Of a stretch of 7,581 nt of DNA, positions 1 through 6,518 are shown piece after piece; position 1 is the first letter of the stretch, and every line of letters begins with the position of its first letter. The notes beneath the pieces were generated by a model. The model was not told where the DNA came from, searched no databases, and was given only the letters and a program-made list of their open reading frames with translations. Origin of the DNA: SYIM01 sp044356835 (GTDB lineage Bacteria > Pseudomonadota > Gammaproteobacteria > Burkholderiales > Burkholderiaceae_E); assembly GCA_044356835.1 (NCBI GenBank), contig JBIKVK010000158.1, positions 1 through 7,581 of the forward strand, given 5' to 3'. The position numbers and the translations under genes were made by a program.

Positions 1-224
1 AGGAAGACCATCCGCAGGCGCGGCAGGTTCACATCAAGGTAACGGACCCCGAAACGGGTGAAAGCATCAACGTGCCCACGCTCGGCTTCAAATGGCAGGG
101 CCGGGCGATCGGCCCAACGCGAGCCCCTTCACGCCTTGGCGCAGATACCGATGCGGTGCTGGGCGAGGCCGGATACTCGGCCGCTGAGCGGGCCGCCCTG
201 AGGCATGCCGGGGTGATCAGCTGA
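1..224 (+). CDS. CaiB/BaiF (class III) CoA-transferase, C-terminal end only
   Basis: The open frame enters from the left edge and stops at TGA 222-224, giving about 73 residues. The tail reads PSRLGADTDAVLGEAGYS, then AAERAALRHAGVIS. This is the usual end of family III CoA-transferases, where a 'P.LG.HTD.VL.ELGYS..EI..L...GVI' pattern closes the protein. The preceding stretch (DPETGESINVPTLGFKW) fits the loop before it. Such enzymes move CoA between carboxylic acids in the cytoplasm. The catalytic Asp lies in the missing N-terminal part, so the substrate cannot be judged. It ends about 50 bases before the riboswitch and I see no terminator hairpin between them, so read-through into the next operon is possible. 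The family call is firm; the specific activity is unknown. Confidence 0.85.
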   Translation, partial: EDHPQARQVHIKVTDPETGESINVPTLGFKWQGRAIGPTRAPSRLGADTDAVLGEAGYSAAERAALRHAGVIS

Positions 225-275
225 CCACGCCTCGCGATGCTCTATCATTCTTTCTGAACAAAGCTTATCAACCCA

Positions 276-401
276 GTCGCCAGGGGAGCCCACCAGGATC
301 GGTCGCATCGACGTCGGTCCTGAACGGCTGAGAGTGCGCCCGCTGCCAGCAGCGCAGACCCTGGAACCTGATCCGGTTCACACCGGCGGAGGAAGTGCGA
401 C
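276..401 (+). promoter_or_regulatory. TPP riboswitch (THI element) with the Shine-Dalgarno inside the aptamer
   Basis: Conserved TPP-aptamer blocks are present in order: GGCTGAGAG (326-334), GACCC (357-361) and GAACCTGATCCGGTT (365-379), followed by ACACCGGCGGAGGAAG (380-395). Helices found by eye are: P1 GTCGC 276-280 with GCGAC 397-401; P2 CAGGG 281-285 with CCCTG 359-363; P3 GCC 288-290 with GGC 326-328 and CAGGA 294-298 with TCCTG 318-322; an extra hairpin CGCTG 341-345 with CAGCG 350-354; P5 CCGGT 373-377 with ACCGG 382-386; P4 CCT 367-369 with AGG 390-392. The ribosome-binding sequence GGAGGA (388-393) lies in the 3' strand of P4. P1 ends one base before the ATG at 402. There is no separate terminator or anti-SD element, so TPP binding most likely blocks translation directly. 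The promoter must lie in 225-275 or further upstream; I see no convincing -35/-10 pair there. Confidence 0.95.
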
Positions 402-1799
402 ATGTCCATGCTCCATCTCGGCGCGCTCATCGCGTCCCTGCTGCTCTTCATTTTGATTGGTCTGCGCGCGCGCACCGACTCAAGCGATCTTGATGACTAT
501 CTGACCGCGCGGAACTCCCAGGGCGCATCTGCTCTGGGTCTGTCCTTCCTGGCCTCAGGCCTTGGAGCCTGGATCCTCTTTGCTCCGCCCGAGATCGGTG
601 CCTTTGTCGGCCCGGTTGCACTCGCCGGATACGCCCTCGGCGCGGCCCTGCCCTTTCTGGTGTTCGCCTGGGTGGGGCGGTCGGTCCGATCCCGCTTGCC
701 GCGGGGACGCAGCATGGGCGAATACGTTGCGAGTCGCTATGGGACGGGCATGCGTCTTTGGATTGCGCTGCTTTCGGTGCTGTACATGCTCTGCTTTCTG
801 ACCGCCGAGCTCACGGCCATCGGCGGAATCACCGCGCTCTTGTCGGACCTTTCGCCTGCGATCGCCGTGCTGGGAGTGGCCGGCGCCACGCTGATCTACA
901 CCACGCTGGGCGGACTTCGAGCAAGCATCGTGACCGACCGATGGCAGGCCTGGCTGCTGATCGTGCTTCTGCTCATCGTGGGCGCAGCGGCCATCTTCGC
1001 CGATCCGCCTGCGTTGGCTTCGGTCGCGGCCGCTCCGGCCAGCGCCCCGATCGAAGTGGGACTGTCCGTTGCGGCGACCCTGGTGATCGCCGTGACCGCG
1101 GCCAATCTGTTTCATCAGGGCTACTGGCAGCGCGTCTGGGCGGCTCGCGACCCGCGGGCACTCGGACAAGGGGCCTGGCTGGGCGCGATCACCACGGTGC
1201 TTGCGATCGCGCTGGTCGGCTGGATCGGACTGCACGCGGCCCGAAGTGGATGGCCACTCGGATCACCCCCTCTGCCCTTTTTCGCCCTCATCCGTGAGGC
1301 CGGCCCGTGGCTCACCCTCGTCACGCTGGTGCTTGCCGTTGCGCTGGTGGCGTCTTCGGTCGACACCCTGCAAAACGCCATCGCATCACTCCTTGCGACG
1401 GAGATGGGCGCGACAACCCTCAAAGGGGCCCGCTGGATCACCGTACTGCTGATGATCCCGGTCGTCGTGATTGCGCTTGAGGGCATGTCGGTGCTGCGGC
1501 TCTTCCTGATTGCCGATCTGCTGTGTGCGACCGCTGTCGTGCCCGTGTTGCTGGGGCTGTGGCAGCGCATGCACGCGCGAGCGGCCATTGCGGGCGCCTG
1601 CGCCGGTTTGCTGGGGGCGATCCTCCCGGGATGGGTCAGCACGGGCCAATTCCTCGGCGGTCTCCTGGCGGCGAGCTTCCCGGATTCCATCCCGACTCTG
1701 CCCCCGTTCGCTGGAGCTCTGCTCCTGTCGACACTGGCGAGCGTCGCTACAGCGTTTGCGGTCCGAGGCTCATCAGATCGGCGCCCGGCTGCGCCGTGA
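402..1799 (+). CDS. SSS-family sodium/solute symporter under TPP control (ThiV-like, probable thiamine-related importer)
   Basis: This 465-residue inner-membrane protein has about 12-13 hydrophobic segments and the length normal for the solute:sodium symporter family. Family landmarks are the YTTLGGLRASIVTDRWQ signature (residues 166-182), the GYWQRVWAARD motif (240-250) and ASSVDTLQNAIASLLATE (317-334), whose paired serines (318-319) fit the Na2-site region. The start at 402 is set by GGAGGA 388-393 with an 8-base spacer, and both lie within or next to the TPP aptamer. Regulation by TPP points to uptake of thiamine, its pyrimidine moiety or a breakdown product. Comparative genomics has proposed a TPP-regulated SSS transporter called ThiV, related to the pantothenate carrier PanF. 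I do not assign that symbol because orthology cannot be tested here. The two genes behind it encode hydrolases that could act on the imported compound. Family certain, substrate inferred. Confidence 0.9.
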   Translation: MSMLHLGALIASLLLFILIGLRARTDSSDLDDYLTARNSQGASALGLSFLASGLGAWILFAPPEIGAFVGPVALAGYALGAALPFLVFAWVGRSVRSRLPRGRSMGEYVASRYGTGMRLWIALLSVLYMLCFLTAELTAIGGITALLSDLSPAIAVLGVAGATLIYTTLGGLRASIVTDRWQAWLLIVLLLIVGAAAIFADPPALASVAAAPASAPIEVGLSVAATLVIAVTAANLFHQGYWQRVWAARDPRALGQGAWLGAITTVLAIALVGWIGLHAARSGWPLGSPPLPFFALIREAGPWLTLVTLVLAVALVASSVDTLQNAIASLLATEMGATTLKGARWITVLLMIPVVVIALEGMSVLRLFLIADLLCATAVVPVLLGLWQRMHARAAIAGACAGLLGAILPGWVSTGQFLGGLLAASFPDSIPTLPPFAGALLLSTLASVATAFAVRGSSDRRPAAP

Positions 1800-1823
1800 A
1801 CCGGACCCACGATGAATAAGGCC

Positions 1824-1829
1824 GAGAGG
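1824..1829 (+). promoter_or_regulatory. Shine-Dalgarno GAGAGG that decides the hydrolase start
   Basis: GAGAGG lies 6 bases before the ATG at 1836. The earlier in-frame ATG at 1812, only 12 bases after the symporter stop, has no purine-rich sequence in front of it. Confidence 0.55.
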
Positions 1830-1835
1830 TCCACC

Positions 1836-2519
1836 ATGACCGAGCCCATGCTTCCCGTGAACGTTCAGGCCAGCGTGATCGCCCGCCAGGGGCGTCTGCA
1901 CGCCCATGAGCGGCTTGAGGGCCCGCGCTGCGCATTGCTGGTGATCGACATGCAGAACTATTTCTGTGCGCCGCAATTTCCCGCCGGGCATGCGAATGCG
2001 CGAGCCATCGTGCCGGCGATCAACCGCATGGCTGAGGCGGTTCGGAGCGCGGGCGGCAGAGTGATCTGGATCCGAACGACGGCCATCGATGCACTCAAGC
2101 AGTGGAGCCGGCATCATGAGCGGATGCTCAGCCCCGAGCGATCATCGAGGCGCCTCGCCTGGCTCGATCCAACCCACGAGGGCTATCAGCTCTTCGACGG
2201 GCTTCGCGCCGAGCCCACTGATCTCACGATTGACAAGATCATGTACAGCGCGCTGATTCCCGGATCATCGAGTCTCGATTCAGTCCTGCGCGAACTCAAG
2301 ATCGATACGCTCCTGATCGCGGGCACTGCGACGCATGTGTGCTGCGAGTCGACCGCGCGCGATGCCATGATGCTCGATTACGGGGTGGTCATGCTTGCAG
2401 ACGCCAATGCAGCCTCGGGCCCTGCTGCCCATGATCAGGCGCTTCAACGAATCGCGCTCTACTTTGGCGATGTGATGTCGGTCGATCAGGCGGTGTCGCG
2501 GATGGAGGGCCCAAAATGA
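1836..2519 (+). CDS. Isochorismatase-fold cysteine hydrolase, RutB-like amidohydrolase
   Basis: The protein has 227 residues from the ATG at 1836, or 235 from the weaker ATG at 1812. In the longer numbering the Asp-Lys-Cys catalytic set is visible: D46 in ALLVIDMQNYF, K142 in TIDKIMYSAL, and C177 in GTATHVCCESTARDAMMLDY. The non-proline cis-peptide region (GTATHV) and the ESTARDA helix closely resemble ureidoacrylate amidohydrolase RutB and N-carbamoyl amidases rather than true isochorismatases. The expected chemistry is hydrolysis of a small amide, carbamoyl or formyl-amine through a cysteine acyl intermediate in the cytoplasm. No other rut gene is nearby. Instead the gene sits 36 bases after a TPP-regulated symporter and overlaps the next gene by four bases (ATGA 2516-2519). 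A role in trimming a pyrimidine or thiamine derivative is therefore plausible but unproven. A double cysteine (C177-C178) occupies the nucleophile position; the first is expected to be catalytic. Confidence 0.88.
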   Translation: MTEPMLPVNVQASVIARQGRLHAHERLEGPRCALLVIDMQNYFCAPQFPAGHANARAIVPAINRMAEAVRSAGGRVIWIRTTAIDALKQWSRHHERMLSPERSSRRLAWLDPTHEGYQLFDGLRAEPTDLTIDKIMYSALIPGSSSLDSVLRELKIDTLLIAGTATHVCCESTARDAMMLDYGVVMLADANAASGPAAHDQALQRIALYFGDVMSVDQAVSRMEGPK

Positions 2520-3178
2520 ATTCATCCCGACTGCTCATCACCGGTTTCGAACCCTTCGATGGCCACGACATCAACGTATCGTGGTCATTGGCTCAGGCCT
2601 TGCCCAACCGGGCCGGCCCGGGGGATCTCTGGGTAGCAGGCCGTCTGCCCTGCGCGTTTGGTGCCGCTTCTGCAGCACTGCTGGACCTGATTGAACGCCA
2701 TCGACCCGATACGGTCATCGCGCTCGGCCAGGCCGAGGGCCGAGCCGAAATCACGATCGAACGGGTCGCCATCAATATTCGGGACGCCCGAATTGCGGAC
2801 AACCATGGAGCGCGACCGGTCGATGAGCCGATTATCGAGGGCGCACCGCTCGCCTATCCGAGCAGTCTTCCCTACCGCCAGTTGGTCAACCAGTTGCGCG
2901 CGAAAGGCCACCCAGTTGCGATCTCGAACACTGCCGGAACCTTCGTCTGCAACGAGGTGTTTTTTTCCCTGCAGCATCACCTGAGAGGGCGACCGATCCG
3001 GAGCGGCTTTGTACATCTGCCGATTCTTCCGGAACAGCAGTCCAGCCCGCGCGCAGCCATCGCACGCGTCGCGCGGGAAGATGCCCCGATCGCTCCGGAC
3101 CGGGTCTGCCCGACGCTCAGTTTGGAAACTCAGCTGAACACTTTGGTCGATCTCATCCGGCTGATGGCCGAACCCTAG
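2516..3178 (+). CDS. Pyroglutamyl-peptidase-fold (peptidase C15) hydrolase with intact catalytic triad
   Basis: The protein has 220 residues, the usual size for pyrrolidone-carboxylate peptidase. It begins LLITGFEPFDG (residues 6-16), matching the family's GF.PF loop whose phenylalanines line the lactam pocket. The triad is complete: E82 in ERVAINIRDARIADN, C145 in SNTAGTFVCNEVFF and H167 in GFVHLPILPEQ. Classical enzymes remove N-terminal 5-oxoproline from peptides in the cytoplasm. Differences from typical members are GQAEGR instead of GQAGGR (71-76) and NVSW instead of NPSW (20-23). The ATG lies within the preceding gene's stop (ATGA 2516-2519), so translation is probably coupled to the cysteine hydrolase. 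As the last gene of a TPP-riboswitch operon it may act on a thiamine-related lactam or amide rather than on peptides; that is inference. I withhold the symbol pcp because the substrate may differ. Confidence 0.88.
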   Translation: MNSSRLLITGFEPFDGHDINVSWSLAQALPNRAGPGDLWVAGRLPCAFGAASAALLDLIERHRPDTVIALGQAEGRAEITIERVAINIRDARIADNHGARPVDEPIIEGAPLAYPSSLPYRQLVNQLRAKGHPVAISNTAGTFVCNEVFFSLQHHLRGRPIRSGFVHLPILPEQQSSPRAAIARVAREDAPIAPDRVCPTLSLETQLNTLVDLIRLMAEP

Positions 3179-3387
3179 CGAGGCGGGTTGATCCCGATGA
3201 GCGCACGACCGTGCGACGCTGGGGCACCAACAGCCCTTCGCACCTCCGCTCCGGAGGCCGACTAGAGCATCTCCTGGACCCGCTGCCTCAGCTGCCTGCG
3301 CCTGACCCGCCGGACCCTGAAGGTCCAGATCCAGGACACTGCCCCCGCCGCCTCCCGACGGCAGGGCTGCAGAATGTCCGCGCTCGA
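3179..3387. other. Convergent intergenic region with small hairpins, no clear terminator
   Basis: This 209-base gap separates two genes that end toward each other. It holds three short perfect inverted repeats: CGCAC 3202-3206 with GTGCG 3211-3215, CCTCCG 3243-3248 with CGGAGG 3252-3257, and GGACC 3312-3316 with GGTCC 3322-3326. None is followed by a T tract in either direction, so I do not call an intrinsic terminator. The 6-bp stem at 3243-3257 is the best candidate for a transcript-end structure. I recognise no gene or RNA here. Confidence 0.4.
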
Positions 3388-4764
3388 TCAGCTCGCCGGC
3401 CTCATCAAAGCAGCCAGCCCGCGAACACTGGGGTTGGCCCCGAGATCCCAGCACGCATCGAGCAGTCGCCGGGTCTGAGCCGTACCCAGGATCGGACTCG
3501 ACATGTGGGCAAACTTGTCCTCGAGCTGCTGGTTGCTCATCGGCCGAGCCAGCGAGCCGATCGCATGATCGACCCGCACATGGACGCGACGCCCGTCCTT
3601 CAGGATTGCAGTCAGGTCGGCACTCGCCTCGTCAATAGAATCATCCACGGTCGCCATCACCTTGCGCCGAAGATCGACCACATCGGGGCGAGCGACAATC
3701 TCGTCCGCGTACTGTTCCTCAGAGGCGCGACCGAAGATCAACCCGGCCGCGCAACCGTGGTAGACGCTGAATTTGCCCTGCAAGCCATCTGCGGGCTCTT
3801 TCTTGCCGGTGAGCTCAAGCACCAGAGAGTGCACCTTCAACTCGATGCGCTCGATCTGTTCGGGCAGGATCCCCTGGTCGCGCAGTTGGACGCAACCGTC
3901 AATACTGGGATGAATCACAATGCCGCAGGCAAAGGGCTTGTAGGTGTTGAAACTGATTTCGAAACGGTCTCCGAGCTCATCGGTCGCCTCGTTCCAGCGA
4001 CACCGGGTCGACACCACCTGCGCCCAGCCCCGCGCCGCCTCGATCGCGCGCGGACTCGATGTAAAGCCTTCCCGAGCCATCAGCGCAGACATCAGGCCGG
4101 CCCGAGCCGCCCCTCCAGGGTGAAACGGCTTGGTCATGGTGCCGAACTGCTCGCGCAAGCCCACCGGCTGAGAGGCGGCAATGCCCAGCGCCATCGCGGT
4201 GCGATGGGCATCGAGCCCCAGCAAACGCGCGCAGCCGGCCGCAGCTCCGAACATTCCTGTGGTCCCGGTGATATGCCATCCGCGGTCGTAGTGCTCGGGG
4301 TACACGACATTGCCGAGGCGGCAGGCCACATCGATCCCGAGCACCAGCGCGTCGATCAGGGCCCGGCCGGATGCGTCCAGGTGTTCTGCGAGCGCCAGGA
4401 CCGCCGAGGCGACCGGACCGGCTGGGTGGATGATGGTCTTCAGGTGCGTATCGTCGAAGTCGAAGGTGTGCGAACTGATGCCGTTCAACAGTGCGGCGCT
4501 CGCCATGTCCACGCGCTCGGACCGGCCAGCGATGCTGGACTGAGACGCGGGCTCCAGCGCTCTAACTGCGGCGAGTGCAGCTTCAGTCGCCTCGTGCTGC
4601 GCCGCGCCCACCGCGCAGCCCAGCCAATTGAGGAAAGTGCGATGGGCTTCCCGATCGACCGCCTCTGACCACCCCTTTGAGGGATGGCCTGATACGAACT
4701 CCGCGAGCTTGAGTGTGACGGGAGGAGCGTTGTGGTCGGCAACGACCTGAGTATTGCGAGCCAT
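3388..4764 (-). CDS. MmgE/PrpD family protein (2-methylcitrate dehydratase / cis-aconitate decarboxylase superfamily)
   Basis: The protein has 458 residues, full length for the family. Conserved blocks in order are HTFDFDDTH (99-107), IIHPAGPV (111-118), WHITGTTGMFGAAAGCARLLGL (starting at 163), GTMTKPFHPGGAARAGL (starting at 208) and TYKPFACGIVIHPSIDG (starting at 274). D102 and D105, H113, H164, K212 and K276 fall where, from memory, cis-aconitate decarboxylase has its active-site residues. The family includes dehydratases, decarboxylases and epimerases acting on di- and tricarboxylic acids, so the reaction cannot be read from motifs. The gene lies 49 bases behind the Bug receptor gene with no hairpin between, making it the last gene of the minus-strand operon. 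The start at ATG 4764-4762 has only a weak upstream purine run (GGGAA). It probably processes the acid captured by the receptor. Family assignment is firm. Confidence 0.9.
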   Translation of the reverse strand: MARNTQVVADHNAPPVTLKLAEFVSGHPSKGWSEAVDREAHRTFLNWLGCAVGAAQHEATEAALAAVRALEPASQSSIAGRSERVDMASAALLNGISSHTFDFDDTHLKTIIHPAGPVASAVLALAEHLDASGRALIDALVLGIDVACRLGNVVYPEHYDRGWHITGTTGMFGAAAGCARLLGLDAHRTAMALGIAASQPVGLREQFGTMTKPFHPGGAARAGLMSALMAREGFTSSPRAIEAARGWAQVVSTRCRWNEATDELGDRFEISFNTYKPFACGIVIHPSIDGCVQLRDQGILPEQIERIELKVHSLVLELTGKKEPADGLQGKFSVYHGCAAGLIFGRASEEQYADEIVARPDVVDLRRKVMATVDDSIDEASADLTAILKDGRRVHVRVDHAIGSLARPMSNQQLEDKFAHMSSPILGTAQTRRLLDACWDLGANPSVRGLAALMRPAS

Positions 4765-4813
4765 GGAATTCCCGAAAATTTGGATGGAAAAGTATGCCGG
4801 TGCGTCTCGTCAT

Positions 4814-5785
4814 TCAACTGTCGAGCTGGATCCCGCGCTGCTGGGCAAGGCGGGTCCAGCGAGCAACGTCCTCGGCAATGTACTTGCCGAACTGATCCGC
4901 GCTCATGGGCATCGGCTCGACTGCCTCACCGGACAGCTTGTCCCGCAGATCGGGAGCGCCCAACACGGTGGCGAGCGTCTCGTTCAGACGCCGCACGATA
5001 TCGGCCGGCAGTCCGGCTGGGCCGACCACTCCGTACCACTGGACTGCATCAAAACCCTTGAAGCCCATTTCCTCCATGGTCGGGATGTCCTTGAGGGCCG
5101 GGTGGCGTTGCGTGCCGGTCACCGCGAGAGGGCGAACGCGACCCGAACGAATCTGGGGCAGCGCGGCGGCCAGGCCGGGCATCATGACCTGGGTCTGCCC
5201 CGAAATCAGATCAAGGAAGGCCGGCGCAATGCCCCGATACGGAATGTGCGTGATAAAAAGATCCGCTTCCTGCTTGAGAAGCTCCACCGCAAGATGGGTC
5301 AGAGATCCCGCCCCCGCCGAGCCATAGCTCAGACGACCCGGATTCTTTCGGATGTAATCGACGAGCTGGACCACGCCGCTCGCGGGAACTTCCGGATTGA
5401 CAACCAACACATTAGGAGTGCCCCCGATCATTCCGATCGGTGTGAAATTGCGCACCGGATCGTAAGGAAGCTTCCGCGTAGCAGGCGCGGTGCCATGAGT
5501 GGCCACGTAACCCTGCATCAGGGTGTAGCCATCGGGGGCAGCCCGCACCGTGTTCTGAGAGGCAATCACACCGCCCCCCCCGCCTTGATTCTCGACCACG
5601 ATGTTTTGGCCGAGCACCTTCGCCCAACGCTCGGTCACCGTGCGTCCCACCATATCACTGCCGCCACCCGCGGCCACCGGAACGATGTATCGAATGGGCT
5701 TGTTCGGATACGCGGACTGCGCGACCGAAAGCGATGGGAGCACCATCGCAGCGGGCAGCGCACCCAACAGAGTTCTTCGTTTCAT
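4814..5785 (-). CDS. Bug/TctC-family tripartite tricarboxylate transporter periplasmic receptor
   Basis: I place the start at ATG 5785-5783 (323 residues) because AGGAGG lies 4 bases upstream; a longer frame from 5812 adds nine residues and lacks this spacing. The N-terminus MKRRTLLGALPAAMVLPSL is a signal peptide with a twin-arginine-like KRRTLL start, and cleavage is likely near AQS-AYP (residues 22-27). Bug landmarks follow: YPNKPIRYIVP (26-36), the ligand loop AAGGGSDMVGR (38-48), VVENQGGGGG (63-72) and APDGYTLMQG (83-92). Such periplasmic proteins bind small carboxylates or aromatic acids. No TctA/TctB membrane genes are in the window, as is common for Bug proteins in Burkholderiales, so the partner permease must be elsewhere. 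The start codon overlaps the GntR stop (ATGA 5785-5782), so regulator and receptor are co-translated. Ligand unknown. Confidence 0.93.
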   Translation of the reverse strand: MKRRTLLGALPAAMVLPSLSVAQSAYPNKPIRYIVPVAAGGGSDMVGRTVTERWAKVLGQNIVVENQGGGGGVIASQNTVRAAPDGYTLMQGYVATHGTAPATRKLPYDPVRNFTPIGMIGGTPNVLVVNPEVPASGVVQLVDYIRKNPGRLSYGSAGAGSLTHLAVELLKQEADLFITHIPYRGIAPAFLDLISGQTQVMMPGLAAALPQIRSGRVRPLAVTGTQRHPALKDIPTMEEMGFKGFDAVQWYGVVGPAGLPADIVRRLNETLATVLGAPDLRDKLSGEAVEPMPMSADQFGKYIAEDVARWTRLAQQRGIQLDS

Positions 5786-6480
5786 GATGCCTCCTTGTTC
5801 AGACGCGACCAAGCGTCGGTGACGTGGGATTCGAGTAAGGCTCGGGCACTGTCGGCATCGCCCGTATCGAGCGCAGCCGCAATCGCTTCGTGTTCAGCGA
5901 TCGATCCGTGCATGGCCTCGCGTTGCGCCAGATTGCGCATCCGCGACAGGTGCAGCTTCTGGATCACCGAACGGTAGCTCGATTCGAGCTCTGGATTTCC
6001 TGCAGCGGTGACAATGGCCCAGTGGAATTCAAGATTGGCACGATAGAAACCTTGGAGCTCTTCTTGCGCCGCAGCCGACCTCATGTCGGCCATCGCTGCG
6101 TCCAGCCGCTCGGTCAACATTGCGCGGGCCGACTCGTCCTGCTCGGCCGCCCGGCGGCCCGAGAGACCATCCAGCACTGCGCGCAACTCGTAGAGGTTTC
6201 GAATCTCGGTCGCGCTGAACTCTCGGACGAAAACGCCCGAGTGCTTTCGAGACACGACAAGCCCCGAGCTCTCCAGCTCGCGCAAGGCCTCACGGACCGG
6301 AACTCGGGAGACGTCGAGGCGCCGCGCCACATCCGGCTCGTTGATCCTCTCTCCCGGCCGCAGACGGCCGCCCACGATCAGTGCAAGCAGATCGTTCCGA
6401 ACCAGCTTAGCGAGCGACATCGAGCGGATTTCGGCCACCCGCTCGAGATCGGGCGAGTCAATCCAGGGGGGAAGATTCAT
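5782..6480 (-). CDS. GntR-family transcriptional regulator, FadR subfamily (FCD ligand domain)
   Basis: From ATG 6480 the protein has 232 residues. The winged helix-turn-helix spans about residues 22-87, with INEPDVARRLDVSRVPVREA (46-65) as the recognition region and HSGVFVREF (80-88) as the wing. The C-terminal FCD domain shows FHWAIV (152-157), EHEAI (196-200) and SHV (218-220), so H153, H197 and H219 are the expected metal or ligand histidines. The position usually held by Asp is N149. Start choice: GGAAAGG (6486-6492 complement) lies 5 bases before ATG 6480. A longer frame from 6531 has no ribosome site and would put the palindrome at 6509-6518 inside the coding region; ATG 6483 is an adjacent alternative. 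It heads the operon with the Bug and MmgE genes, overlaps the Bug gene by ATGA, and probably represses this operon and the divergent reductase until a carboxylate effector binds. Confidence 0.92.
   Translation of the reverse strand: MNLPPWIDSPDLERVAEIRSMSLAKLVRNDLLALIVGGRLRPGERINEPDVARRLDVSRVPVREALRELESSGLVVSRKHSGVFVREFSATEIRNLYELRAVLDGLSGRRAAEQDESARAMLTERLDAAMADMRSAAAQEELQGFYRANLEFHWAIVTAAGNPELESSYRSVIQKLHLSRMRNLAQREAMHGSIAEHEAIAAALDTGDADSARALLESHVTDAWSRLNKEAS
5790..5795 (-). promoter_or_regulatory. Strong Shine-Dalgarno AGGAGG fixing the Bug receptor start
   Basis: On the minus strand AAGGAGG precedes ATG 5785 by 4 bases. It lies inside the last codons of the GntR gene, so ribosomes can reinitiate on the receptor gene at the ATGA overlap. 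Confidence 0.7.
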
Positions 6481-6508
6481 CATGGCCTTTCCAGACCAAG
6501 GAGGTATT

Positions 6509-6518
6509 TCGTATACGA
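6509..6518. promoter_or_regulatory. Candidate GntR operator TCGTATACGA in the divergent control region
   Basis: TCGTATACGA is a perfect 10-base palindrome centred on GTATAC. Operators of FadR-subfamily GntR regulators commonly follow a TNGTNNNACNA or TNGTATACNA pattern. It lies about 28 bases upstream of the GntR start (6480) and 59 bases upstream of the reductase start (6578), where it could control both directions. I could not identify convincing -35/-10 pairs for either promoter. Confidence 0.6.

Noticed and set aside
225..275. Promoter for the thiamine operon in the AT-richer stretch 241-271
   Set aside because: No -35/-10 pair with acceptable spacing could be supported by eye.
2960..2966. 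Seven-T run inside the C15 peptidase gene as a slippage or terminator signal
   Set aside because: The frame is intact through it (Val-Phe-Phe-Ser), and no GC-rich hairpin directly precedes it.
3262..3339. Minus-strand Trp/Arg-rich mini frame (GTG to TAG, about 25 residues, starting VSWIWTFRVRR) in frame behind the MmgE stop
   Set aside because: No good ribosome site and GTG start only; arginine codons are expected by chance in such GC-rich sequence. Stop read-through extension was considered but nothing supports it.
3211..4668. Long plus-strand open frame of 485 codons opposite the MmgE/PrpD gene
   Set aside because: It is a high-GC antisense shadow: composition is rich in R, H, P and Q, no family motif is visible, and the minus-strand frame carries all conserved MmgE/PrpD blocks.
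4754..5977. Plus-strand open frame of 407 codons opposite the Bug and GntR genes
   Set aside because: It runs across the overlap of two clearly recognised minus-strand genes and shows no domain of its own.
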